In this document: piece after piece, positions 37,921 to 51,110 of the stretch
How the letters are laid out: every line of letters begins with the position of its first letter
How positions within the stretch are numbered: the stretch's first letter is position 1
Position numbers and translations under genes: made by a program
Source: Salmonella enterica subsp. diarizonae
GTDB lineage: Bacteria; Pseudomonadota; Gammaproteobacteria; Enterobacterales; Enterobacteriaceae
Assembly (NCBI RefSeq): GCF_008692785.1
Contig: NZ_VXJV01000007.1
Location: 62,001-126,000, forward strand
DNA: 64,000 bases
Direction: 5' to 3'
The notes under the pieces: generated by a model
What the model saw: only the letters and a program-made list of their open reading frames with translations
Databases searched by the model: none
What the model was told of the DNA's origin: nothing

Positions 37921-38480
37921 TGTGATCTGGTCACCCAGGCAGGATATCCAGCAGTTGCTCTTTAAGCGTCTGATAGTGGCCTGATAACCCTAAATACGTG
38001 TTGTATGGCAATAATACGGCCCTAAAGGGCGTGTTTGTAATACTATCATAACAACGTGATTTACATCATAAATTTCATTATTTTGACGATGTTTTTTGCG
38101 GTATTGTCTGGAAATGGTTGTCGTAAAACTCAGTGATAACAAGATGTTGGATGGTTTCTAAACCATTGAGTGGGAATGGTTTCCCCGTATTGAGCTGAAA
38201 AGTTGAAGAGAAACCGCTTAACGGCGGGGTTTTTACTTCAATAATAAGCAGGCCCGAATAAATCGGGATCAAAAAGATATCGGGTTGCTATAAATATGCG
38301 TTAATATTCTGGAGGTAATTATAATAAGAATGTTGTATGCGTATTTCATTCATCTTAAAAATAAAATTCACTAGAGTTAGTGTCGATTTTAATATTTCTT
38401 GAAGCGAGTCACAGCTTCACGCAGTCAGGATAGATACCCCCTGGGGTCAGAGATGTGTCAGTACATCCAGATAACTGAAT
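37921..38480. other. AT-rich gap with no supported gene
   Basis: About 560 bases between the DNase remnant and the Sel1 pseudogene. Short frames on both strands lack Shine-Dalgarno sequences and recognisable motifs. A left-reading peptide HYQTLKEQLLDILPG near 37960 looks like degraded coding sequence but I cannot assign it. I see no transposase, tRNA or attachment-site repeats. Confidence 0.5.
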
Positions 38481-38904
38481 GCAAAGCGAAAAAAGGGATG
38501 GGCTTGCTCAATTTAGTCTGGGTGGAATGTATGCGGATGGCGACTATGTTATCCCGGATTATAAGCTGGCGATAAAATGGCTGGAAAAAAGCAGGTAAGC
38601 AGGGATCTTATTTTTCCTGTTTCGTTATTGGTTATCATTATAATTACGGTAAAAACTTTCCTCGTAATAAAAAGAAGCGTTGAAATGGTATCGTAAGGCA
38701 GCAGGGCTGGGGGGCTTTATGCAAGAAATACTCAGTAATGCCTGTATGTACGGTAATGGGGTTCCCCAACATACCCAGATGACGCTGGCGTGGTATCGTA
38801 AAGCGGCTGAACGTGGCTGGTTGAAGCGCAAAAAGCTGTTGCTGGTATACCAGAGTCGCGCAAACCGAGCTGTCGCAACGATTAACGCTAATTCGAGGCT
38901 ATAG
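38481..38904 (+). pseudogene. Sel1-repeat protein pseudogene
   Basis: Three frames together encode degenerate Sel1/TPR-like repeats: GLAQFSLGGMYADGDYV with DYKLAIKWLEK, then AGKQGSYFSCFVIGYHYNYG in a second frame, then EALKWYRKAAGLG and MYGNGVPQ with TLAWYRKAAERG in the first frame again. Frame changes fall in short A runs near 38584 and 38674, one apparent insertion and one apparent deletion. No start with a ribosome site is visible. It is a non-functional fragment of a Sel1-like regulatory or effector-type protein. Confidence 0.72.
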
Positions 38905-39148
38905 AGATAACGATATTTTGTTTTGGATGCCGAAACATCTTTAATGCTGAGTGGAAGTTATTAAGAGAAAATGTAGCAATCCTGAGCGGTATCTGCTTCT
39001 CATTTGTCACGGCGGACTTTCGTTCAGCCTCTATCGCTTAAAAAAACAAACTATCGGTTCATGCTAATCCTGGGAAGGGAGCAGCAGAGTCTGGATAACA
39101 CCGCAAGCCTGTGACGATAGTATCGCTATTTCAACGGATAACGGCTAG

Positions 39149-39340
39149 TTAACGCTGTCCCGGCGTGTTGACCGAAAGCGTTGACTGTTGCGCTTCTTTT
39201 TTATCCTGATGGTGCTGCCAGGCGCCGATAGAAGAGTAGACGAAACGTCCAAAGAAGAAGAGAAAACTGATAAGCAGTACGATACGGGTCATGCGAGTGT
39301 TAAATCGATGTCGTTTTCGCATACTGTTGGCCTGACTCAC
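39149..39340 (-). CDS. yfgG: YfgG, small single-span membrane protein
   Basis: This 63-residue protein begins MSQANSMRKRHRFNTRMTR, with a basic N-terminus, one membrane span (about residues 20-36, IVLLISFLFFFGRFVYS) and a polar Gln-rich tail. Length and sequence match E. coli YfgG, which has been connected with nickel/cobalt stress. The start is GTG with AAGGAA upstream. As in E. coli it lies next to and divergent from yfgF. Confidence 0.85.
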   Translation of the reverse strand: MSQANSMRKRHRFNTRMTRIVLLISFLFFFGRFVYSSIGAWQHHQDKKEAQQSTLSVNTPGQR

Positions 39341-39609
39341 AAAGGGTTCCTTAACGTTGGCCCAGCGGTATGGGCGGGATCAGGCCGGGTTCTTCAAGGG
39401 TATTATCAGGGCGAAGAACGTAACAAGCCTGCATTCACTCTACATTAAGGCATACTGTGAACCGATGGTCAATTCCTCTTAATGTAAAATTGCGTCAGTT
39501 GATTTATCTTATATTGTTATGGAAGATAATTTTAGTATTTACATTAATAATAAATTAATGATAACGAAGAATAAAAAAGTGAATAAAGGCTCCCGGAGGA
39601 AGGTAATAA

Positions 39610-39623
39610 TTGACTTAAATCAA
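39610..39623. promoter_or_regulatory. FNR-type box of the yfgF promoter
   Basis: TTGAC-TTAA-ATCAA matches the FNR consensus at nine of ten positions. Its centre is about 41 bases from the start site predicted from the TACAAT at 39645-39650, the spacing of a class II FNR-activated promoter. This fits the anaerobic role described for E. coli YfgF. Confidence 0.75.
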
Positions 39624-39644
39624 ATATTACTTTTGTTTAATAAT

Positions 39645-39650
39645 TACAAT
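39645..39650 (+). promoter_or_regulatory. -10 element of the yfgF promoter
   Basis: TACAAT (five of six consensus) lies 22 bases after the FNR-type box and about 105 bases before the yfgF ATG, predicting a leader of about 100 nt. Confidence 0.6.
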
Positions 39651-39731
39651 CGATGACTATCGTATGATGTGTATCGCATCATCCATTTAAAGTCAGGTGG
39701 GATGCCTGTCTGTTAACGCCCCTTTGGGATT

Positions 39732-39742
39732 GGGGGGGGGGG
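39732..39742 (+). repeat. G11 homopolymer in the yfgF leader
   Basis: Eleven consecutive G lie 14-24 bases upstream of the yfgF ATG, next to the ribosome-binding region. Such a tract is rare in this genome type and prone to slipped-strand length change, which could alter mRNA structure at the start site. Confidence 0.7.
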
Positions 39743-39755
39743 CTGCTGAGCATCT

Positions 39756-41969
39756 ATGAAGCTAAATAAATCTTATATAAATATCAGAGATAAATGGTGG
39801 GGACTACCGCTTATCCTCCCTTCGATTTTATTACCTGTTTTAAGTAGCGCAAACACTTATGCACATACCAGCACTGGAAATGTGGTTCTGTTTTACCTGC
39901 CGTTAGCTTTTATGCTTAGCCTGATGTTATTTTTCGGCTGGGCAGCACTGCCGGGCATTGTGATTGCTATCTTCTGGCGCAGATACCCGCAGACGGGGCT
40001 ATATGAAACCCTTTCCGTGACGATGCACTTTATCATTACCATCGTGCTAAGCTGGGGCGGTTACCATGTTTTTTCCCCCCGGCGAAACAATGTTTCTCAC
40101 GGTGATGCCCACTTGATGTTCCAACGAATGTTCTGGCAGGTATTTTGTTCGGCGACATTATTTCTGGTTATCTATCAGTTTGCCGCTTTTGTTGGCATGT
40201 ACGAAAGCAAAGCCAGCCTGATGGGAGTAATGCCCTTTAACATCAACACGCTGATTAATTATCAGGCGTTATTGGTCGGCAATCTTATCGGCGTGCCGTT
40301 GTGTTATTTTATTATTCGTACTCTCCGTAATCCGCTGCACCTGCGGGGGTATTATCAGCAATTAAAACTACAAGTTGATAGCAAAGCCACTAAAAAAGAG
40401 ATTGTTATTTGGCTGGCGGTACTGATTACACTGATGTTTATACTGTGTATGCCATTGACTGATAATAGCTCAATATTTAGTACCAACTATACGCTTTCGT
40501 TATTATTGCCGGTCATGCTATGGGGAGCGATGCGCTATGGCTATAAATTTATTTCAATCATCTGGGCCGTCGTGCTGATTACGTCGATTCATTATTACCA
40601 GCGTTATATGCCCTGGTATTCAGGTTATGATACGCAATTAGCCATTACCTCTTCGAGCTATCTGGTTTTTTCTTTCATTGTTAATTATATGGCTGTACTG
40701 GCCACACGCCAGCGCGTGGTGAGCGGTCGCGCGCGTCGGCTGGCCTATCTTGACCCGGTTGTCCATCTTCCCAATTTACGTGCGCTAAACCGTGCGCTCA
40801 AAAACGCGCCCTGGTCTACAATCTGTTTTTTACACGTGCCGGGCCTGGAGTTATTGGGTAAAAATTATGGCGTCATGCTGCGCATCCAGTATAAGCAAAA
40901 GCTTTCTCACTGGATTACGCCGATGCTGGCCTCAAATGAGTGTGTGTACCAGATGTCAGGGCACGACCTGGTGCTACGTCTTAATACAGCGTCGCATCAG
41001 CAGCGTATTGAAGCGTTGGATAAACATATAAAGCAGTTTCGGTTTATCTGGGACGGGCTGCCGCTACAGCCGCCCGTCGGCGTGAGCTACTGCTGCGTGC
41101 GTTCCCCGGTTAGCCATCTTTATCTTCTGTTAGGCGAGTTAAGCACCAGCTCCGATCTTTCGTTGACGACTAACGCGCCGGAAGATTTACAGCGGCGCGG
41201 CGCGGTGCATCTGCAGCGCGATTTGAAGGGAAGAATTGCGATGATGAACCGCCTGCAACAGGCGCTGGAGCACGATCATTTTTTCCTGATGGCGCAGCCT
41301 ATTTCTGGTGTTCGTGGGGACCTTTACCATGAAATTTTACTGCGGCTCAGGGATGACAACGGCGACGTTATCAACCCGGACAATTTTTTACCCGTAGCGC
41401 ATGAGTTTGGTTTGTCTTCCGCTATCGATCTCTGGGTGATTGAAAACACGCTGCGGTTTATGGCAGCCAGCCGGGAATATATGCCCGCACATCGCTTTGC
41501 CATTAACCTGTCGCCAATATCGGTATGTCGCGCCCGTTTTCCTTCAGAAGTTAATCAGTTGCTTACTCAATATCAGGTTGAGCCCTGGCAACTGGTGTTT
41601 GAGGTGACGGAAAGTAACTCCCTCACCAATGCCGAGCAGGCGCAGCTGACGCTGGGACAGTTACAGCAGTTTGGCTGTCAGATAGCGATTGATGATTTTG
41701 GTACCGGCTACGCCAGCTATGCCCGGCTGAAAAACGTGAACGCTGATATTCTTAAAATTGATGGTAGTTTTATCCGCAACATCGTGTCAAACAGTCTCGA
41801 TTATCAGATTGTGGCTTCTATTTGTCATTTAGCGCGAATGAAAAAAATGCAGGTCGTCGCGGAGTACGTCGAGAGCGAAGAAATACGCAGCGCGGTACTC
41901 TCATTGGGGATCGACTATCTTCAGGGATATTTAATTGGCGAGCCGCAGCGATTATCTGAGATTCAGTAA
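39756..41969 (+). CDS. yfgF: YfgF, cyclic-di-GMP phosphodiesterase (MASE1-GGDEF-EAL)
   Basis: This 737-residue membrane protein has an N-terminal MASE1-like region with about eight to ten spans (residues about 15-320). A degenerate GGDEF domain follows, reading SGHDL in place of GGDEF, so it is not expected to be a cyclase. A C-terminal EAL domain is largely conserved (EILLRL at the EAL position, NLSP, DDFGTGYAS, KIDGSF). E. coli YfgF hydrolyses c-di-GMP mainly under anaerobiosis. An FNR-type box and promoter precede it, and it ends at a perfect inverted repeat shared with convergent ppx. Confidence 0.93.
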   Translation: MKLNKSYINIRDKWWGLPLILPSILLPVLSSANTYAHTSTGNVVLFYLPLAFMLSLMLFFGWAALPGIVIAIFWRRYPQTGLYETLSVTMHFIITIVLSWGGYHVFSPRRNNVSHGDAHLMFQRMFWQVFCSATLFLVIYQFAAFVGMYESKASLMGVMPFNINTLINYQALLVGNLIGVPLCYFIIRTLRNPLHLRGYYQQLKLQVDSKATKKEIVIWLAVLITLMFILCMPLTDNSSIFSTNYTLSLLLPVMLWGAMRYGYKFISIIWAVVLITSIHYYQRYMPWYSGYDTQLAITSSSYLVFSFIVNYMAVLATRQRVVSGRARRLAYLDPVVHLPNLRALNRALKNAPWSTICFLHVPGLELLGKNYGVMLRIQYKQKLSHWITPMLASNECVYQMSGHDLVLRLNTASHQQRIEALDKHIKQFRFIWDGLPLQPPVGVSYCCVRSPVSHLYLLLGELSTSSDLSLTTNAPEDLQRRGAVHLQRDLKGRIAMMNRLQQALEHDHFFLMAQPISGVRGDLYHEILLRLRDDNGDVINPDNFLPVAHEFGLSSAIDLWVIENTLRFMAASREYMPAHRFAINLSPISVCRARFPSEVNQLLTQYQVEPWQLVFEVTESNSLTNAEQAQLTLGQLQQFGCQIAIDDFGTGYASYARLKNVNADILKIDGSFIRNIVSNSLDYQIVASICHLARMKKMQVVAEYVESEEIRSAVLSLGIDYLQGYLIGEPQRLSEIQ

Positions 41970-41970
41970 C

Positions 41971-41997
41971 GTCAGACGCCGCGCCGCGGCGTCTGAC
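41971..41997. terminator. Perfect inverted repeat between convergent yfgF and ppx
   Basis: GTCAGACGCCGC and GCGGCGTCTGAC form a 12-base perfect stem with a three-base loop one base after the yfgF stop and seven bases from the ppx stop. It lacks flanking T-runs but is placed to end both transcripts. Confidence 0.65.
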
Positions 41998-42004
41998 CTA
42001 CAAT

Positions 42005-45617
<3,613 letters not shown>

Positions 45618-45742
45618 TACTACTTATACTCCGTTTTATTCACGGGACACTGCCTGATGATTATGGCGAGCATTACGCGTTAATGTCCAACTGCGTCAGA
45701 AAAGTATGACAATAAACTGATAGCATAAAGGAAGGAAAAAGA

Positions 45743-45777
45743 GTAGGCCGGATAGGCATTTATGCCGCCATCCGGCA
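45743..45777. repeat. REP element between purN and ppk
   Basis: GTAGGCCGGATAGGCATTTA followed by TGCCGCCATCCGGCA forms the typical REP palindrome, located after the purN stop. Confidence 0.85.
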
Positions 45778-45805
45778 AGCAGACGCAGCCACATCAGATG
45801 GCGTA

Positions 45806-46443
45806 TTATTCGTCAGACGCATAACCTTGCGGCGGCAGACGACGCCCGTCCAGCCAGGCGGCGTTATCGCGCATCTTTAAACGCCCCTCCGCAAACCAGC
45901 CGATCACCAGCGGATAAATCGCGTGTTCCTGAGTTTGTACGCGTGCGATGATATCATTTTCGTTGTCGTCGGCAAAAATCGGCACCTTCGCCTGGAGAAT
46001 GACCGGACCGCCGTCGAGTTCGTCTGTCACGAAATGCACCGAGGTACCATGCTCCTCATCGCCGTTTTCCAGCGCCTGGCGATGGGTATGCAACCCCGGA
46101 TATTTTGGCAGCAGGGAAGGGTGAATGTTCAGCAGACGCCCGTGGTAATGCGCGACAAACGCCGGACTCAGAATACGCATAAAACCGGCCAGCACGACCA
46201 CATCAGGCGAATACGCGTCTATCTCGCGAATCAGCTCGCGATCGAAGGCGTCGCGGCTGCCAAACCGATCGGCAGTCAGCGCTTGTGCCGGAATACCGGC
46301 TTCTCTGGCGCGTTCAAGGCCGAACGCGTCAGCCTTATTGCTGAATACTGCCCTGAGGGTGCCTTTAATTTTCTTTGCTTTGCAGGCATCGATAATCGCC
46401 TGTAAATTGCTTCCGTTGCCGGAAATCAGCACCACAATATTCA

Positions 46444-46444
<1 letters not shown>
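45806..46444 (-). CDS. purN: GAR transformylase 1 (PurN)
   Basis: This 212-residue folate-dependent enzyme formylates glycinamide ribonucleotide in purine synthesis. The nucleotide loop SGNGSNLQA (about residues 8-16), the catalytic NIHPSLLP segment (N106, H108) and the downstream VHFVTDELDGG region with the catalytic Asp are present. The ATG overlaps the purM stop by one base (TAATG), so translation is coupled in the purMN operon. Confidence 0.96.
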
Positions 46445-47688
<1,244 letters not shown>

Positions 47689-47808
47689 TTATCACCTGTT
47701 AAAATTCAATAGGTTGATGGCGGTAGGCGCTGGTTTCAACGTGAGTGATTTATACTCGCTTTTCCGCGATCAGCGCTTTTGGTTGATCCAGGTCAAGCAT
47801 ACATTGTG

Positions 47809-47836
47809 TTGCGCCAGAGAGGAAAAGCGGTATAAT
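47809..47836 (+). promoter_or_regulatory. upp promoter
   Basis: TTGCGC (47809-47814) and a perfect TATAAT (47831-47836) are separated by 16 bases. Transcription would begin at about G47842/A47843, just before a run of eight T. The upp start codon is about 43 bases downstream. Confidence 0.75.
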
Positions 47837-47841
47837 CCGGC

Positions 47842-47852
47842 GATTTTTTTTG
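47842..47852 (+). promoter_or_regulatory. GATTTTTTTTG initially transcribed region of upp
   Basis: The T8 tract begins two bases into the predicted transcript. In E. coli upp the same arrangement mediates UTP-sensitive reiterative transcription: high UTP promotes slippage and abortive poly-U addition, lowering upp expression. The sequence feature is seen; the mechanism is transferred from E. coli. Confidence 0.75.
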
Positions 47853-47885
47853 TGGTTGCCAGTCATCTGAGGATAGGAGAAGAGT

Positions 47886-48512
47886 ATGAAGATCGTGGAA
47901 GTCAAACACCCACTCGTCAAACACAAGCTGGGTCTGATGCGTGAAAACGACATTAGCACTAAACGCTTTCGTGAACTCGCCTCAGAAGTAGGCAGCCTGC
48001 TGACGTATGAAGCGACAGCCGACCTGGAAACGGAAAAAGTCACCATCGAAGGCTGGAATGGCCCGGTGGAAATTGACCAGATCAAAGGTAAAAAAATTAC
48101 CGTTGTGCCGATTCTACGTGCGGGTCTGGGCATGATGGAAGGCGTTCTGGAAAACGTACCGAGCGCGCGTATCAGCGTAGTCGGGATGTACCGTAACGAA
48201 GAGACGCTTGAGCCAGTACCTTATTTCCAGAAACTGGTATCGAACATTGATGAGCGCATGGCGCTGATCGTCGACCCGATGCTGGCGACTGGCGGTTCTG
48301 TCATCGCGACCATCGACCTGCTGAAAAAAGCAGGCTGTAGCAGCATTAAGGTGCTGGTGCTGGTCGCCGCGCCGGAAGGCATTGCGGCGCTGGAAAAAGC
48401 GCACCCGGACGTTGAACTGTACACCGCTTCTATCGATCAGGGGCTTAACGAGCACGGATACATTATTCCAGGGCTTGGCGATGCCGGCGATAAGATTTTT
48501 GGTACTAAATAA
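47886..48512 (+). CDS. upp: Uracil phosphoribosyltransferase
   Basis: This 208-residue enzyme makes UMP from uracil and PRPP in pyrimidine salvage. The PRPP-binding loop [10 protein letters not shown] and the uracil-binding C-terminal [12 protein letters not shown] are conserved. GGAGAAGAGT precedes the ATG. It is the first gene of upp-uraA, coupling salvage to uracil import, and is divergent from purMN. Confidence 0.97.
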
Positions 48513-48529
48513 GTGAATAAATGATGAAA

Positions 48530-48557
48530 AGCCGACTTTAAGAGTCGGCTTTTTTTT
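48530..48557 (+). terminator. Intrinsic terminator-like hairpin between upp and uraA
   Basis: AGCCGACT pairs with AGTCGGCT around TTAAG, followed by T7. It is a strong rho-independent terminator; uraA expression probably depends on read-through or its own promoter. Confidence 0.9.
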
Positions 48558-48599
48558 GAATAAAACAACTCATAACAAACACACTCAGAGGAAAACACT

Positions 48600-49889
48600 A
48601 TGACGCGCCGTGCTATCGGGGTGAGTGAAAGACCGCCGCTTTTACAAACAATCCCGCTTAGTTTGCAGCACCTTTTCGCCATGTTTGGCGCGACCGTGCT
48701 GGTGCCAGTTCTGTTTCATATCAACCCCGCGACGGTTCTGCTGTTTAACGGTATCGGAACGTTGCTGTATCTCTTTATCTGCAAAGGTAAAATCCCTGCC
48801 TACCTGGGATCGAGCTTTGCCTTTATTTCGCCGGTATTACTGCTGTTGCCGCTGGGTTATGAAGTGGCGCTGGGCGGTTTTATTATGTGCGGCGTATTAT
48901 TCTGCCTGGTCTCTTTCATCGTTAAAAAAGCGGGCACAGGCTGGCTGGATGTGATGTTCCCGCCTGCGGCAATGGGCGCAATCGTTGCTGTTATCGGTCT
49001 GGAGCTGGCAGGCGTCGCGGCGGGGATGGCCGGATTGCTCCCTGCGCAAGGGCAATCGCCGGACACAAAAACGATTATTATCTCCATGGTCACGCTGGCG
49101 GTGACGGTGTTCGGCTCCGTACTGTTTCGTGGTTTCCTGGCGATCATTCCTATTTTGATTGGCGTGCTGGTGGGCTATGCGCTGTCGTTCGCGCTGGGGG
49201 TGGTCGATACCACGCCGATTGCCCAGGCGCACTGGTTTGCGCTGCCGACCTTCTATACGCCGCGTTTTGAATGGTTCGCGATCCTGACGATTCTGCCTGC
49301 GGCGTTGGTAGTGATTGCCGAGCATGTCGGTCATCTGGTGGTAACGGCGAATATCGTCAAAAAAGATCTGGTACGCGATCCCGGTTTGCACCGCTCGATG
49401 TTCGCCAATGGACTGTCGACGATCGTCTCCGGCTTCTTCGGCTCCACGCCGAATACCACCTATGGTGAAAATATTGGCGTCATGGCGATAACTCGCGTTT
49501 ACAGTACCTGGGTTATTGGCGGCGCGGCGATTTTCGCCATTCTGCTTTCCTGCGTCGGCAAACTGGCGGCGGCGATTCAGATTATCCCGTTACCAGTGAT
49601 GGGCGGCGTCTCGCTGCTGCTGTACGGCGTTATCGGCGCGTCGGGGATTCGCGTATTGATCGAATCGAAAGTCGATTATAACAAAGCGCAAAACCTGATC
49701 CTCACCTCGGTAATTTTGATCATCGGCGTGAGCGGCGCGAAAGTGGCTATCGGCGCGGCAGAATTGAAAGGGATGGCGCTGGCGACCATCGTCGGGATTG
49801 GCCTTAGCCTGATTTTTAAACTGATTAGCCTGTTGCGTCCGGAAGAAGTGGTGCTGGAGGCAAATGATGTGGAGCCGCCGCATCGGTAA
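48600..49889 (+). CDS. uraA: Uracil:proton symporter UraA
   Basis: This 429-residue nucleobase/ascorbate transporter (NAT/NCS2) family protein is very hydrophobic with a predicted 14-span fold. The substrate-coordinating Glu region AEHVGH and the NAT motif region GSTPNTTYGENIGV are present. It imports uracil for upp. AGAGGAAAACACT precedes the ATG. It follows the upp terminator by about 40 bases. Confidence 0.96.
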   Translation: MTRRAIGVSERPPLLQTIPLSLQHLFAMFGATVLVPVLFHINPATVLLFNGIGTLLYLFICKGKIPAYLGSSFAFISPVLLLLPLGYEVALGGFIMCGVLFCLVSFIVKKAGTGWLDVMFPPAAMGAIVAVIGLELAGVAAGMAGLLPAQGQSPDTKTIIISMVTLAVTVFGSVLFRGFLAIIPILIGVLVGYALSFALGVVDTTPIAQAHWFALPTFYTPRFEWFAILTILPAALVVIAEHVGHLVVTANIVKKDLVRDPGLHRSMFANGLSTIVSGFFGSTPNTTYGENIGVMAITRVYSTWVIGGAAIFAILLSCVGKLAAAIQIIPLPVMGGVSLLLYGVIGASGIRVLIESKVDYNKAQNLILTSVILIIGVSGAKVAIGAAELKGMALATIVGIGLSLIFKLISLLRPEEVVLEANDVEPPHR

Positions 49890-49983
49890 CGGGTTGCCGG
49901 GCAGCGATGCTGCCTGGTTCTATCTCAAGAGAATTATGTGGTAAACTCAGCACGATTTTATGCAATCCTGGGTTGAGGTATCT

Positions 49984-50685
49984 CTGAACACACCGGCACA
50001 GCTCTCTTTGCCACTTTATCTTCCTGACGACGAAACTTTCGCAAGTTTCTGGCCGGGGGATAACGCCTCTCTACTGGCCGCGTTACAAAACGTGTTGCGT
50101 CAGGAACATAGTGGATATATCTACCTTTGGGCGCGTGAAGGTGCGGGCCGCAGCCATTTGTTGCATGCCGCCTGCGCGGAATTGTCGCAGCGTGGAGATG
50201 CGGTAGGCTACGTCCCGCTCGATAAACGCACCTGGTTCGTGCCGGAAGTGCTCGACGGTATGGAACACCTCTCGCTGGTGTGTATTGATAACATTGAGTG
50301 CGTCGCTGGCGATGAACTGTGGGAGATGGCGATCTTTGATCTCTATAACCGTATTCTGGAGTCCGGTAAGACGCGGTTATTGATCACCGGCGATCGTCCG
50401 CCAAGACAGTTAAATCTGGGCTTGCCCGATCTCGCTTCCCGCCTGGACTGGGGGCAAATCTATAAACTCCAGCCTCTTTCGGATGAAGATAAACTTCAGG
50501 CGCTACAGTTGCGCGCCCGGCTACGGGGGTTTGAACTGCCGGAAGATGTCGGACGGTTTTTGCTTAAACGGCTCGATCGCGAAATGCGCACGCTGTTTAT
50601 GACGCTGGATCAGCTCGATCATGCGTCGATCACTGCCCAGCGAAAACTGACGATCCCGTTTGTCAAAGAGATTCTGAAACTGTAA
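49984..50685 (+). CDS. hda: Hda, regulatory inactivator of DnaA
   Basis: This AAA+ protein resembles DnaA domain III and, with the DNA-loaded beta clamp, stimulates hydrolysis of DnaA-bound ATP. The clamp-binding motif QLSLPL lies at the very N-terminus; the P-loop-like [13 protein letters not shown] region, a Walker B-like segment (LVCIDNIE) and the arginine finger region are present. The start was set at CTG 49984, which gives 233 residues as reported for E. coli and has GAGG five bases upstream. An in-frame ATG at 49960 lacks a ribosome site. A weak non-ATG start fits the low Hda level known in E. coli. Confidence 0.88.
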   Translation: MNTPAQLSLPLYLPDDETFASFWPGDNASLLAALQNVLRQEHSGYIYLWAREGAGRSHLLHAACAELSQRGDAVGYVPLDKRTWFVPEVLDGMEHLSLVCIDNIECVAGDELWEMAIFDLYNRILESGKTRLLITGDRPPRQLNLGLPDLASRLDWGQIYKLQPLSDEDKLQALQLRARLRGFELPEDVGRFLLKRLDREMRTLFMTLDQLDHASITAQRKLTIPFVKEILKL

Positions 50686-50686
50686 T

Positions 50687-50704
50687 ACGCCGCGACGGCG
50701 GCGT
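50687..50704. terminator. Hairpin between convergent hda and yfgD
   Basis: ACGCCGC and GCGGCGT pair across four bases in the 26-base gap between the two stop codons. It is GC-rich, with no T-run of note. Confidence 0.5.
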
Positions 50705-50711
50705 TCAGCGG

Positions 50712-51071
50712 TTAACCGAGGATGTCCAGTACCTGCTCAGGCGGCCGACCAATACGCGCCTGACCATTCGCCACCACAATGGGGCGCTCCATCAGTATAG
50801 GGTGTTCAACCAGCGCCTGAATTAACGCCTCTTCGCTAAGCTGGCTATCCGCCAGGTGAAGCGTTTTATAAAGGTCTTCTTTCTGGCGCATCAGTTCGCG
50901 CGCGCTGGACATGCCCAACATACGCAGCAGTTCACGCACGGTGGCGGCATCGGCGGGCGTATCCAGATAAAGCACCACTTCCGGTTCCACGCCGTTAGAT
51001 TTCAGCAGATTCAGCGTGTCGCGGCTCTTCGAGCAGCGCGGGTTATGGTAGATTTTAATCGTGTCGGTCAT
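50712..51071 (-). CDS. yfgD: YfgD, ArsC-family thioredoxin-fold protein
   Basis: This 119-residue protein has the arsenate reductase fold. NPRCSKSR near the N-terminus contains the catalytic cysteine of the ArsC family, and LMERPIVV with a distal Arg completes the anion site. The actual substrate is unproven; it is annotated as ArsC-like or oxidoreductase. AAGGAG lies upstream of the ATG at 51071. It is on the same strand as bepA, 39 bases after it. Confidence 0.9.
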   Translation of the reverse strand: MTDTIKIYHNPRCSKSRDTLNLLKSNGVEPEVVLYLDTPADAATVRELLRMLGMSSARELMRQKEDLYKTLHLADSQLSEEALIQALVEHPILMERPIVVANGQARIGRPPEQVLDILG

Positions 51072-51110
51072 GAGTTCTCCTTGTGACGCCATCCGGCTAA
51101 TAAATGGCGA

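Noticed and set aside
38078-38272. Minus-strand frame of 64 codons in the AT-rich gap
   Set aside because: No Shine-Dalgarno, no recognisable motif, and low-complexity flanks; not supportable as a gene.
34401-38904. Explaining all accessory-region frameshifts as sequencing error
   Set aside because: More than 55 kb of core genes in the same window show no interruption, and two lesions are substitutions (TAG, TAA) rather than homopolymer indels; error remains possible for individual homopolymer sites.
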